A DNA stretch of 64,000 nt from Prochlorococcus marinus XMU1406 (GCF_017696055.1 NZ_JAAORG010000003.1:248001-312000); one strand, 5' to 3'; positions 17,522 to 24,065 are shown, counted from the stretch's first letter. Numbers and translations are program-made. The notes: generated by a model not told the origin, from the sequence alone.

Positions 17522-17998
17522 CTAAAAAAAATCATTAATTTCTTTTTTTATAGATTTATATTCTAAATTAATTCCTTTTATAAATTCATCTACTTCTTTT
17601 TTAGTATTCTTATATTCATTTATTTTTTGTTTGGTTTTCTCATAGAAAATTGATTCAAATTTTCCTGGACTTACTTCCTCTATCCAATATCCTGCTAAAC
17701 AATAAATTTTGTTTGGAACAAAATTAATAATAAATAATTTTTTGGAATTTTTATATTGATCAATTATCTTATTAGCGAAAGTGCCTTTAGTTTTTTTATT
17801 CCCAAATAGAGCAATATCTTTTGCTAAAGGCCTAAAATTCTTAGATAGATTTTTATTTTTTTCTACTGTATTTCTAGAAATTATTTTTTCTAAAGAATAA
17901 CAATAATCCAAAAAATTAGTATTTTCTTTTTTTGAAGGATATATAGTTATGAGGGAACTTAAAATTAAAAAAGAAGTGAAAAAAAAATTTTTAAACAT
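17522..17998 (-). CDS. Exported hypothetical protein (158 aa)
   Basis: N-terminal signal sequence (MFKNFFFTSFLILSSLITIY), then a Lys-rich helical domain with two Cys (DYCYSLEK and KIYCLAGYW) that could form a disulfide in the periplasm. Convergent with the previous gene (4 bases apart). Function unknown. Confidence 0.6.
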   Translation of the reverse strand: MFKNFFFTSFLILSSLITIYPSKKENTNFLDYCYSLEKIISRNTVEKNKNLSKNFRPLAKDIALFGNKKTKGTFANKIIDQYKNSKKLFIINFVPNKIYCLAGYWIEEVSPGKFESIFYEKTKQKINEYKNTKKEVDEFIKGINLEYKSIKKEINDFF

Positions 17999-18194
17999 TT
18001 ATTTTAATTAGATTTATTATTTCATAAATATAAAAAGGCAATTCATAAATTACTATTAATTACCTTAACAAGATTCACATTAATTAAAAAGATTTCTTTT
18101 AATATAGCTAAACCTCTTTGAGAAAAATTTAAAATTATTTCAGACTAATTAAGAATTTATCAAACGCATAAAATTTTTTTCTTATAATAAGATT

Positions 18195-18575
18195 ATGAAA
18201 AATTCTTTTTTGAAAAATAAAAGGATCAAATCTTTTTTAGATTTTTTTTCAAGAGTATCAATTTCAGCAATATTTATCTCAGCCATACCCGGCAAAATAA
18301 ATAATTTTGAAAGAACAGTTGAATATATTTCTACAAAAGGCATTCCTGAACCAATTTCATCTATTCTTCTAGTGGGAGCCATTATATGTCTTATCTTGGG
18401 TTCTGGATTTTTTATATTTGGTGAAAAACAAAAAATCGGTTCAGTCTTTTTATTACTATTTCTTATTCCAACAACAATAATTTTTCATGTATTTCCTTTC
18501 CATCAAAGAGCAGTATTTATTAATCTCGGATTGATAGGTGGATTAATTATTTCTGCAATAAGGGAACCAAAATAA
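18195..18575 (+). CDS. DoxX-family membrane protein
   Basis: 126 aa with four transmembrane helices. FSRVSISAIFISAIPGKINNF and the loop TKGIPEP, then FLIPTTIIFHVFPF, match the DoxX/YphA type. Family members are quinone- or redox-linked membrane proteins, mostly uncharacterised. Confidence 0.82.
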   Translation: MKNSFLKNKRIKSFLDFFSRVSISAIFISAIPGKINNFERTVEYISTKGIPEPISSILLVGAIICLILGSGFFIFGEKQKIGSVFLLLFLIPTTIIFHVFPFHQRAVFINLGLIGGLIISAIREPK

Positions 18576-18594
18576 ATAACTTAATTAAAGAAAC

Positions 18595-18798
18595 CTAAAT
18601 ATTTTTTTTCCCCTCTCTTAATTCTGGAAAGCAATTCGCAATATGAATTAATTCATAAACCTCTTTGCTATAGTATTTTTTATTAGGAATTCCACTTCCC
18701 ACCTCTATGCCTCTCTCTTTCATTTTCTTTAATATCAATTCTTGTCTTTGCATACTTGACATAGACTTAAATCTTTTAGTTCGTTCTTCTTTATTCAC
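18595..18798 (-). CDS. Conserved small soluble protein (67 aa)
   Basis: Charged helix (MSSMQRQELILKKMKERGI) then VGSGIPNKKYYSKEVYELI and a short end. Looks like a small helical regulator, but no family is recognised. Confidence 0.55.
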   Translation of the reverse strand: MNKEERTKRFKSMSSMQRQELILKKMKERGIEVGSGIPNKKYYSKEVYELIHIANCFPELREGKKNI

Positions 18799-18841
18799 TA
18801 GATTTTAATTTAGTTAAACTTTATTTTTAATGTTATATCAA

Positions 18842-18973
18842 TTAGCGATTCATTAAATAAGTAAGAAAGCCAGTAAATGTAAGTAATTTAAATCCAATAA
18901 AAAAAGGCAAATATTTTTTCAGCTTTTTGCCAACGGGCAATAATTTGTTTAATGAATTGATCATGATTGACAT
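18842..18973 (-). CDS. Small membrane protein (43 aa)
   Basis: ATG start. MSIMINSLNKLLPVGKKLKK amphipathic helix, then one transmembrane helix (YLPFFIGFKLLTFTGFLTYL). Gene-like composition. Function unknown. Confidence 0.5.
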   Translation of the reverse strand: MSIMINSLNKLLPVGKKLKKYLPFFIGFKLLTFTGFLTYLMNR

Positions 18974-19084
18974 TAAAAATTTAATTATTTCGAATATCCT
19001 AACGAATTTTTTTAGAATTATCCCATTTCGATTTGTATATTTAAAACAGTAGATCTAAACTAGAAGGGTTACTTCCCTTTTTTT

Positions 19085-19471
19085 ATGAATGATAAAGAAA
19101 AAATAATTTCATTATTAAATGAGTTTGCTAATCCAAAAAAAATGGCCTCATTTTTTGTTGACAATGCAACTCCAGATTTTCTATTCATAAGACCGAGTGG
19201 TAATCCTATAGATGCAAAAGGGTTCGAACTAATGATTACTGGGGATATAGTTCAAGAAAAGGCAGAAATAACCAAAATTCATCGATTCGAATTTTTAAGC
19301 GAAAATATAGTAATGTGCATTTTTACACTAGGTTCAAAATTTACTTATAAAGGAACACCTAATGATGACTTACCAACAGTTACGTCAATTTTTAAAAAAG
19401 TAAATAATGTTTGGAAAATTCACTGGATGCAAAGATCTACAGGAAATTCGGATTTATCTTTATGGGATTAG
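19085..19471 (+). CDS. DUF3804 / SnoaL-like cystatin-fold protein
   Basis: 128 aa. EKIISLLNEFANPKKMASFF opening helix, then the curved-sheet strands (EITKIHRFEFLSENIVMCIF) and VTSIFKKVNNVWKIHWMQRS. This is the NTF2/SnoaL-like fold; I place it in DUF3804, known from marine picocyanobacteria, with moderate certainty. Preceded by AAGGG/CCCTT and a T run at 19061-19083, which looks like the end of an upstream transcript. Confidence 0.75.
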   Translation: MNDKEKIISLLNEFANPKKMASFFVDNATPDFLFIRPSGNPIDAKGFELMITGDIVQEKAEITKIHRFEFLSENIVMCIFTLGSKFTYKGTPNDDLPTVTSIFKKVNNVWKIHWMQRSTGNSDLSLWD

Positions 19472-19551
19472 CAAAGTTAATAGCTCTTTTAATGGCGCTA
19501 ATACTTGTAGTTAGCTCTTTTATTGGTTTAATTTTTTATTTTATAAAATAA
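19462..19551 (+). CDS. Membrane micropeptide overlapping DUF3804 end (29 aa)
   Basis: ATG overlaps the end of the upstream gene by 10 bases in another frame. Almost entirely one helix (LIALLMALILVVSSFIGLIF). Overlap and hydrophobic content favour a coupled gene. Confidence 0.45.
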   Translation: MGLAKLIALLMALILVVSSFIGLIFYFIK

Positions 19552-19629
19552 ACACATCAATTACAGAATACCCAGTAAATATTTCTTTTTTTAGAAAACA
19601 ATTGCTTATTTTATTTAGTAATTTAATTT

Positions 19630-19704
19630 TCAGGTAAAAATAAAAACTTTAGACAGACTAACGCCTATATCTAATGCTAATAAAGCAATTAGTAACTTAC
19701 TCAT
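19630..19704 (-). CDS. Possible micropeptide (24 aa)
   Basis: MSKLLIALLALDIGVSLSKV plus four residues. Start overlaps the stop of the tiny frame at 19701-19757 (ATGA). Too short to be sure. Confidence 0.25.
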   Translation of the reverse strand: MSKLLIALLALDIGVSLSKVFIFT

Positions 19705-19757
19705 TTTTTAGAACTCTCAACTATTTTTTTGTACAGTTCTTCAGAAATAGGTTGCAT
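19701..19757 (-). CDS. Possible micropeptide (18 aa)
   Basis: MQPISEELYKKIVESSKK. Its N-terminus resembles that of the start-less frame at 24964-25134 (IPVISEDILNKIYKSKK), which is why it is listed. May be a remnant. Confidence 0.25.
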   Translation of the reverse strand: MQPISEELYKKIVESSKK

Positions 19758-19949
19758 ACCCTTTTAAAAATCTAATTACAAAATAGTTATTTTAAAATTA
19801 ATTTCTCGTTACTAAATATACGAATATATAAATTTTTAAATAGGTAAAAAATATCTCCACAATAAGTTTTTCTTATAACGAATTAATAAGTGCTGAGTTC
19901 AAAAACTTAAATAAATGTCCTAACTTTTTTAAAAAAGAAATTAGAAACC

Positions 19950-20051
19950 TTATTTCAAGTAAATAGATCCTCTATAAGTAAGCTTTATAACATTTTCTTC
20001 TTGTTTTCTACAATATACGAATGACTTTCCATTGTAATACATGCTTACCAT
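19950..20051 (-). CDS. 33-aa LTYRG microprotein, copy 1 (riboswitch-controlled)
   Basis: ATG at 20051 with AGGAG 7 bases upstream. Protein begins MVSMYYNGKSFVYC and ends IKLTYRGSIYLK. The second copy at 35067-35168 has the same length and 23 or so identical residues. The NGKSF/LTYRGSIY pair resembles DUF4278-type cyanobacterial small proteins (YRG motif); that family link is inference from memory. Sits downstream of an NtcA-type promoter and a structured leader, so it is probably a nitrogen-status effector. Confidence 0.75.
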   Translation of the reverse strand: MVSMYYNGKSFVYCRKQEENVIKLTYRGSIYLK

Positions 20052-20130
20052 GATGCAGCTCCTAAACTTGCTCAAGTCCCCGTCCTATGGCTTGAGTCGT
20101 ACTGCGGTCTATCAGATGGTAGATCGGACG
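20052..20130 (-). promoter_or_regulatory. Structured 5' leader, riboswitch candidate, copy 1
   Basis: In RNA sense (minus strand): CGTCC (20130-20126), a small stem TCTA/TAGA, then hairpin CTCAAG (20096-20091) / CTTGAG (20076-20071) whose loop holds GGACG (20085-20081), able to pair with the upstream CGTCC as a pseudoknot. The Shine-Dalgarno (20063-20059) lies 7 bases after the hairpin. In the second copy the closing pair changes from C-G to A-T on both sides. Size, pseudoknot and following micro-ORF fit the glutamine-sensing 'downstream-peptide' class of marine picocyanobacteria; consensus match is not verified. Confidence 0.65.
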
Positions 20131-20134
20131 ATTT

Positions 20135-20184
20135 TGTAGTATTTACTACAATCTATTTATAAAGTATTTATACTTAGATGTCAA
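20135..20184 (-). promoter_or_regulatory. Promoter with NtcA palindrome at the start site, copy 1
   Basis: Minus strand: TTGACA (20184-20179), 17 bases, TATAAA (20161-20156). TGTA-N8-TACA (20150-20135), a perfect NtcA consensus, covers the expected +1 region, where NtcA would repress. The 17-base spacer also holds the inverted repeat AAGTA/TACTT, changed to GAGTA/TACTC in copy 2. Confidence 0.7.
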
Positions 20185-20187
20185 CAA

Positions 20188-20334
20188 TTAATAGAAACTA
20201 AACTTCAATTTAAAATTAGATTCTGCTCTCAGAAACTCCCTAAAAAGAATAAAGAACATATAACTACGAGTAACTCCCATAAAAACTGAAACAAATGCTA
20301 GAACTACACAAATAGGGCAATGTGGGAATCCCAT
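20188..20334 (-). CDS. Small protein with CPIC motif (48 aa)
   Basis: ATG at 20334. MGFPHCPICVVLAFVSVFMG: a C-P-x-C pair at the start of a transmembrane helix, then basic MFFILFREFLRAESN. Ends directly upstream of the -35 of the riboswitch gene. CPxC at a membrane surface could be redox-active or bind metal. The reading frame opposite (20320-20529) is less gene-like. Confidence 0.55.
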   Translation of the reverse strand: MGFPHCPICVVLAFVSVFMGVTRSYMFFILFREFLRAESNFKLKFSFY

Positions 20335-20647
20335 TATTTATTTTCCAATATAAATTTCAATTCAGCCTCTGAATTGAGAATGTCAATTCTTCTTTTAAGT
20401 AGTTTAAAAAATTTAATTATATTTTTCAAAATTAAACCTTCTTTAGGCAACAATAATAATATTATTCAAAGAATGAATATATCAATGAGCAAAAATACTG
20501 AATCCATTGATATAACAAAAGTTTTGTAGCACAATTATACCAACCTATGCACAGATACTCTTGATCAATTAGCCAATAAGGGCTGATTCAGAATCAAACA
20601 TAATAATTGGTGATCTAGTTACCTTGCAGTGATATTTTTCTTTTGCT

Positions 20648-20698
20648 AAAAAAATAGAGCGGGCTAAAGTCCAATACTCCACGAGGATTTAGTCCGCT
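20648..20698 (-). terminator. Long stem-loop with T run (terminator or RNA 3' end)
   Basis: Minus strand: AGCGGACTAAA pairs with TTTAGCCCGCT (one G-T pair), extended inward by TCC/GGA, followed by seven T. Strong intrinsic terminator without an evident upstream gene on that strand. The 17-base loop-side sequence ACTAAATCCTCGTGGAG also occurs on the plus strand at 20832-20848. Confidence 0.55.
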
Positions 20699-20829
20699 GC
20701 CTAAAGTCTGAGAGTGCAAATTTTTCTTTTTTAATATGCAACTATGCTTTATAAGGTAAATATCTTGATTGCTTAATAAATTTATTTTGTATATTGCTAT
20801 TACAAAAATGATGAGTTTATTTAAATTAG

Positions 20830-20861
20830 TTACTAAATCCTCGTGGAGAAAGCTTTAGTAA
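20830..20861 (+). ncRNA. Stem-loop related to 20648-20698
   Basis: TTACTAAA (20830-20837) pairs with TTTAGTAA (20854-20861); the loop starts TCCTCGTGGAG exactly as in the opposite-strand hairpin. No T run follows. Role unknown. Confidence 0.35.
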
Positions 20862-21107
20862 ATTTCTTTTATTTGTTCCTAATAAGATTAGCCGAATCTC
20901 ATTATGGAGAATCATTTCTATATTTAGAAGTTCCATCTAATTCAATCAAACGTTTTTCTTAATTTTAGAAAGTTTTTAATGCTTAAATTCATAGCTTTCT
21001 GAATATTCAATAACTAATTTGAGTTAAGTTGGTTAATTATCTCTATTGCAAATAAAGATAAGGTTGTTAATCTTGCACTTAAAGAAGAAACTTAATCTCT
21101 TAAACTG

Positions 21108-21317
21108 ATGCAATTTGATCATTTAAATTTCAACGAAGATGATGTCCTAATGTCAATAGAAGAATTAAGAGCTTTACGTCTTCAAAAAAAGAAAATTGAA
21201 AGTGATAAGAAAGCTAGGAAGTATATCCTGGATATAAATCAAAGATATAGAAAAATGATTACCCGCAAAAGTAATAGCTTTTTAAGGAATATGAACCCTT
21301 TTAAAAAGGCCGCATAA
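21108..21317 (+). CDS. Conserved basic helical protein (69 aa)
   Basis: ATG start. Acidic N-terminus (LNFNEDDVLMSIEELRALRL) then strongly basic helix (KKKIESDKKARKYILDINQR, RKMITRKSN). Composition suggests RNA or membrane-surface binding; no family recognised. A terminator follows at 21404. Confidence 0.6.
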   Translation: MQFDHLNFNEDDVLMSIEELRALRLQKKKIESDKKARKYILDINQRYRKMITRKSNSFLRNMNPFKKAA

Positions 21318-21403
21318 ATTGTTAATCTTGATTTTGTTAATATGTTTAACTTTGCAACTTTCAGAGTAAGATTTTAATGGTGTTTCTTTGGAAGAGTTTC
21401 ACC

Positions 21404-21432
21404 AAGAGGGGTCGATTTTTGGCCCCTTCTTT
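21404..21432 (+). terminator. Rho-independent terminator
   Basis: AAGAGGGG pairs with CCCCTTCTT around a T-rich loop. It probably ends the transcript of 21108-21317. The rest of 21318-21664 shows only the weak frame at 21538. Confidence 0.6.
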
Positions 21433-21537
21433 GCGATGATATTTTTTAATTGAAACTCGTTCTAAAATAAAAGTAATACTTTCCTAGAAAGCGAAAGTGA
21501 TGTAAACCTTTTGTTTAAAGCTTTTTATTACCACTTA

Positions 21538-21621
21538 ATGAAAACTCTATATCTTCAACTAAATCCTCTTATTAAAAAAACAAAAGTTTTAGCTTATGGA
21601 CCATATACCAAAATTTATTAA
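21538..21621 (+). CDS. Possible micropeptide (27 aa)
   Basis: MKTLYLQLNPLIKKTKVLAY and a short end. ATG start, no Shine-Dalgarno. Could be chance. Confidence 0.25.
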   Translation: MKTLYLQLNPLIKKTKVLAYGPYTKIY

Positions 21622-21664
21622 ATTTTTTTTCAACAATTATAAATTTTTTCATTTGCGATTTTGA

Positions 21665-21868
21665 ATGGCTTCACCTACAAGTTGGGAATTCTACAAAGAA
21701 GTTGAAACTAAAATTCTATGGGTCAATATTTGTACCCAAAATTTAGAAGGAGTAGCTATTTCGATCAATAAATGGTGGAAGACAAGATATCCAGCATACA
21801 AAATCAGAATAGTTTCTAAAAAAGAATTTGAACTAGTAAAAATGCAAGCTGAGAAAAAGGAGCAATAA
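21665..21868 (+). CDS. Conserved small soluble protein (67 aa)
   Basis: ATG start. WEFYKEVETKILWVNICTQN, then INKWWKTRYPAYKIRIVSKKEF: a beta-alpha-beta looking basic protein. No functional family recognised. Confidence 0.6.
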   Translation: MASPTSWEFYKEVETKILWVNICTQNLEGVAISINKWWKTRYPAYKIRIVSKKEFELVKMQAEKKEQ

Positions 21869-21943
21869 AATTATTCTTTGGTAAATATTGATGCTGAATA
21901 TTTAATTTTGCAGCTATTATAAAGTCATAAAATTAAAGAAAAA

Positions 21944-22099
21944 ATGAACTCGGCATTTGCAAAAGTCTCAAATTTGAAAGTTAACAGGGCTTCTAAAATA
22001 GCTATAACTCTCGCATCATCATCTTTCTTTTTGTATGCCTTGAGTCAAGCACCAATTTTTAAAAATATTCTTGCAGGTGCCTTCTCTTGCTCTGGCTAA
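21944..22099 (+). CDS. Small membrane-associated protein (51 aa)
   Basis: ATG start. Basic leader (SNLKVNRASKIAI), then one helix (TLASSSFFLYALSQAPIF) and an end rich in Ala, Gly and Cys. Function unknown. Confidence 0.5.
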   Translation: MNSAFAKVSNLKVNRASKIAITLASSSFFLYALSQAPIFKNILAGAFSCSG

Positions 22100-22169
22100 A
22101 TAAAATACTGTTTTTTTAAGAGAAGCTAAAAAGCTAAAATAGACTGAGATTGACAGTCGATCTACACTT

Positions 22170-22194
22170 AGAAGGATAATCCCCTCTTTTTTTT
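22170..22194 (+). terminator. Probable terminator
   Basis: Imperfect hairpin AGAAGGA/TCCCCTCT followed by a T run. Preceded by ATTGACAGTCGATCTA, a string that recurs almost unchanged at 34610. Confidence 0.4.
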
Positions 22195-22254
22195 AATGTT
22201 TAATAGATTTATTGATGAAAAGATAATGACTCTTCTTATTTCTCTTTTCAGCTA

Positions 22255-22371
22255 ATGAATATTTCCCCGCACCTATTAATTGATACTGTGATATTAAGCG
22301 CTGCCCTTACGATAACTTTGTTATTAAGAGCAAAAGGTAATGCTGCCAGAAAAGAAAAAGAAAATAAATGA
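22255..22371 (+). CDS. Membrane microprotein, first of overlapping trio (38 aa)
   Basis: ATG start. One helix (LLIDTVILSAALTITLLL) then RAKGNAARKEKENK. Its stop overlaps the next start (ATGA). First member of a tightly coupled micro-operon at 22255-22597. Confidence 0.55.
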   Translation: MNISPHLLIDTVILSAALTITLLLRAKGNAARKEKENK

Positions 22372-22505
22372 TTACTAAAGAAGAAGAAAAATCTAAAAAA
22401 CCTAAATTATATAGATTTTGGAACTTTCTTATTTATGGAAGTTCCATTGCTATTGGAGTTTTTTTAGTTTATTTATATTCTGCTTATATCTTTATAAATA
22501 AATGA
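22368..22505 (+). CDS. Membrane microprotein, second of trio (45 aa)
   Basis: ATG overlaps the upstream TGA. Basic N-terminus (MITKEEEKSKKPKLYRFWNF) then one helix (SSIAIGVFLVYLYSAYIF). Opposite orientation of charge relative to the first protein suggests the two helices could pair in the membrane. Confidence 0.55.
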   Translation: MITKEEEKSKKPKLYRFWNFLIYGSSIAIGVFLVYLYSAYIFINK

Positions 22506-22597
22506 CGTACATGTACGATATAGGGATTACTTATGGGGTTGTGAGTCTTTTATTGCTTGGTGGGTTTGCATACTTTACTTTTAAAATGAAACGCTAA
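22502..22597 (+). CDS. Membrane microprotein, third of trio (31 aa)
   Basis: ATG overlaps the upstream TGA. MTYMYDIGITYGVVSLLLLG helix and a basic end TFKMKR. Coupled translation of three helices suggests one small membrane complex; partner unknown. Confidence 0.5.
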   Translation: MTYMYDIGITYGVVSLLLLGGFAYFTFKMKR

Positions 22598-22614
22598 TTT
22601 TTATATCCTTTTCA

Positions 22615-22728
22615 ATAAAAGATTTCTTAGATGAATTTTTTGATTTATGTACAGAATATCAACAAGAAATTCCACCCCAGAAGATCGCTGAAATTTTAAG
22701 AGAGTATGCAGATAAATTAGATGAATGA
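22615..22728 (+). CDS. Small soluble frame without canonical start (about 37 aa)
   Basis: Gene-like helical sequence KDFLDEFFDLCTEYQQEIPP followed by QKIAEILREYADKLDE. The open frame begins at 22585, but the only possible starts are ATT (22597), ATA (22603) or ATA (22615). Either a non-standard start or a lost ATG. Listed from the ATA nearest the conserved-looking part. Confidence 0.4.
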   Translation: MKDFLDEFFDLCTEYQQEIPPQKIAEILREYADKLDE

Positions 22729-22871
22729 TAGATAATGGGAGACCTAAGAAGGTATTAAGAGAATATAATTTCTAGCAAAATTTATACAAATTTTTATTAA
22801 AGTTGGAATAAATTTTTTGAAGATATTTTCATTGCAATTATAAATAATTTGAGATTTTTTTTGATCCTTAA

Positions 22872-22904
22872 TCCGTACAATTTTGTTCCTCTAACCGCAC
22901 ACAT
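22872..22904 (+). repeat. Upstream element, partial copy 3
   Basis: TCCGTAC, a divergent middle, GTTCCTC and AACCGCACACAT are shared with 27985-28017 at the same 33-base length. It ends about 61 bases before the ATG at 22966, a position like that in the other copies. Probably part of a promoter or leader. Confidence 0.55.
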
Positions 22905-22965
22905 AAAACTTGAAATTAACTATTCAAATGAATTAGAACATACTTGTAGCCAAGGGGTAAGTCTT

Positions 22966-23118
22966 ATGGCACTAAATGACAAATTTAATATCCAAGAAAT
23001 TAATTTGGATAAAAAAGACCTTACATTTGATAATAAGCTCAAAAAAATTGAAGCTTATTGGAATAATGAATATACAGAACATCCGAGTAAAAACCATCGC
23101 AAGATTTTTTGTGATTAA
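22966..23118 (+). CDS. YW-HP-CD family microprotein (50 aa)
   Basis: Start at ATG 22966 with AAGGGG upstream; the longer frame from 22849 reads through the shared upstream element and is not credible. Ends IEAYWNNEYTEHPSKNHRKI plus FCD. This tail matches 35320-35502 (FEDYWKRECREHPTNQHC...YCD) and, more weakly, 23321-23467 and 34873-35007. Soluble, helical start. Function unknown. Confidence 0.65.
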   Translation: MALNDKFNIQEINLDKKDLTFDNKLKKIEAYWNNEYTEHPSKNHRKIFCD

Positions 23119-23203
23119 AACTTTAACTTTTAAGTATTATTACGCTTGATTTTTACATAATACCCGTACTAAAGAATAATCATGTAGAAAGGAGGCCAAG
23201 CAA

Positions 23204-23305
23204 ATGACAAATTTAGGTATAGAAATTTTATTTTGGACAATTTTAATTTCTTATCTGGGATTAAGGTTTTCTCAAACTTGGAATGGATTCAAAAAACAGT
23301 ATTAA
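23204..23305 (+). CDS. Membrane micropeptide (33 aa)
   Basis: ATG preceded by AAAGGAGG, a very strong ribosome site. MTNLGIEILFWTILISYLGL then a short polar tail. The frame at 25480-25638 begins with a related sequence but with ATA in place of ATG. Lies 15 bases before the next gene, likely one transcript. Confidence 0.6.
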   Translation: MTNLGIEILFWTILISYLGLRFSQTWNGFKKQY

Positions 23306-23320
23306 TTAGGAGAATAGAAA

Positions 23321-23467
23321 ATGAAACTACAAACTCAGTTCACGGTTCCAAACAAAGAATTAAAAGATCTTGATTATGTTAAGAAAGTAGATTTTTTAGA
23401 AGAAACTTTAAATAAAGAATGTATAGATTATCCAAATCAAGAAGATTGCCTAGTTTGTTGCAATTAA
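23321..23467 (+). CDS. YW-HP-CD family-like microprotein (48 aa)
   Basis: ATG with GGAGAATAG upstream. Ends ETLNKECIDYPNQEDCLVCC plus Asn, aligning with DYWKRECREHPTNQHCLVYCD of 35320-35502 (W lost, Cys kept). The starts also agree (MKLQTQFTVP and MKLFNQFTILP). Cys-rich end could be a disulfide or metal site. Confidence 0.65.
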   Translation: MKLQTQFTVPNKELKDLDYVKKVDFLEETLNKECIDYPNQEDCLVCCN

Positions 23468-23546
23468 AAATCAAAAAATAGCTGTTTTTTAAAAGTAAAC
23501 AAATTTTTATTAGTATTTATAAATTTTCTAAAAGGGAGTTAGCACT

Positions 23547-24065
23547 ATGGAATTAAGATTCTTCCCAATAAATATTTTTAGAGAGACTCCAAAAGTCACA
23601 TTCTTCGATGCCGGCATAGATAGTTCTAATGGTTCTGATGTTGTGATCCATTCTGGGGAAGCTATATCTCCTCCAGATGATTTAAAAGATGAGCAATATT
23701 ACATTCACAATCATCAAATTGACCACAATTTAGTTATCACTGGAGAAAGGAAATTTGTTTTAATAAATCCTTCCTGGGATGAACCTCATCATGTGATTTA
23801 TTTAAATAGATCTATGGGAGCATTAGAAATTCCTATAGGAACTTATCACAGATCTATCTCAAGTAAAGAAGGTAGTATTGTTTTAAACCAACCCAAAAGA
23901 GATAAATTTTTTGATCCTACTAAAGAATTTATCCCTCAAAAATTAGACAAAATTAATTTAGTTAAGGCAAGAAGAAGTCCGCCTGTTTATTGGATTTACG
24001 AAAATAACAAAATCAAAAGAGTCTATTTTAATCCTCTAGAAAGAAAAGTTAAAACTCTTGTTTGA
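23547..24065 (+). CDS. RmlC-like cupin protein (172 aa)
   Basis: ATG with AAAGGGAG upstream. HNHQIDHNLVITGERKFVLI and MGALEIPIGTYHRSISS look like the two cupin strands, with His pairs able to hold a metal. The C-terminal third (LVKARRSPPVYWIYENN) is outside the fold. Immediately upstream of a LOG-family gene, so probably co-transcribed. Specific function unknown. Confidence 0.65.
   Translation: MELRFFPINIFRETPKVTFFDAGIDSSNGSDVVIHSGEAISPPDDLKDEQYYIHNHQIDHNLVITGERKFVLINPSWDEPHHVIYLNRSMGALEIPIGTYHRSISSKEGSIVLNQPKRDKFFDPTKEFIPQKLDKINLVKARRSPPVYWIYENNKIKRVYFNPLERKVKTLV

Larger units (their letters stand above)
20335..21107. other. 770-base stretch without a convincing gene
   Basis: Only a weak forward frame (20320-20529, Asn/Ile-rich) and a 16-codon frame at 20809 are present. 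The region contains two related stem-loops on opposite strands (20648-20698 and 20830-20861). Otherwise I see nothing. Confidence 0.5.

Noticed and set aside
20320-20529. 69-codon forward frame
   Set aside because: Asn/Ile-rich with no motif or ribosome site; its start overlaps the better gene 20188-20334 on the other strand.
22849-22965. N-terminal extension of the 22966 gene
   Set aside because: It would translate the shared upstream element; the ATG at 22966 has its own ribosome site.
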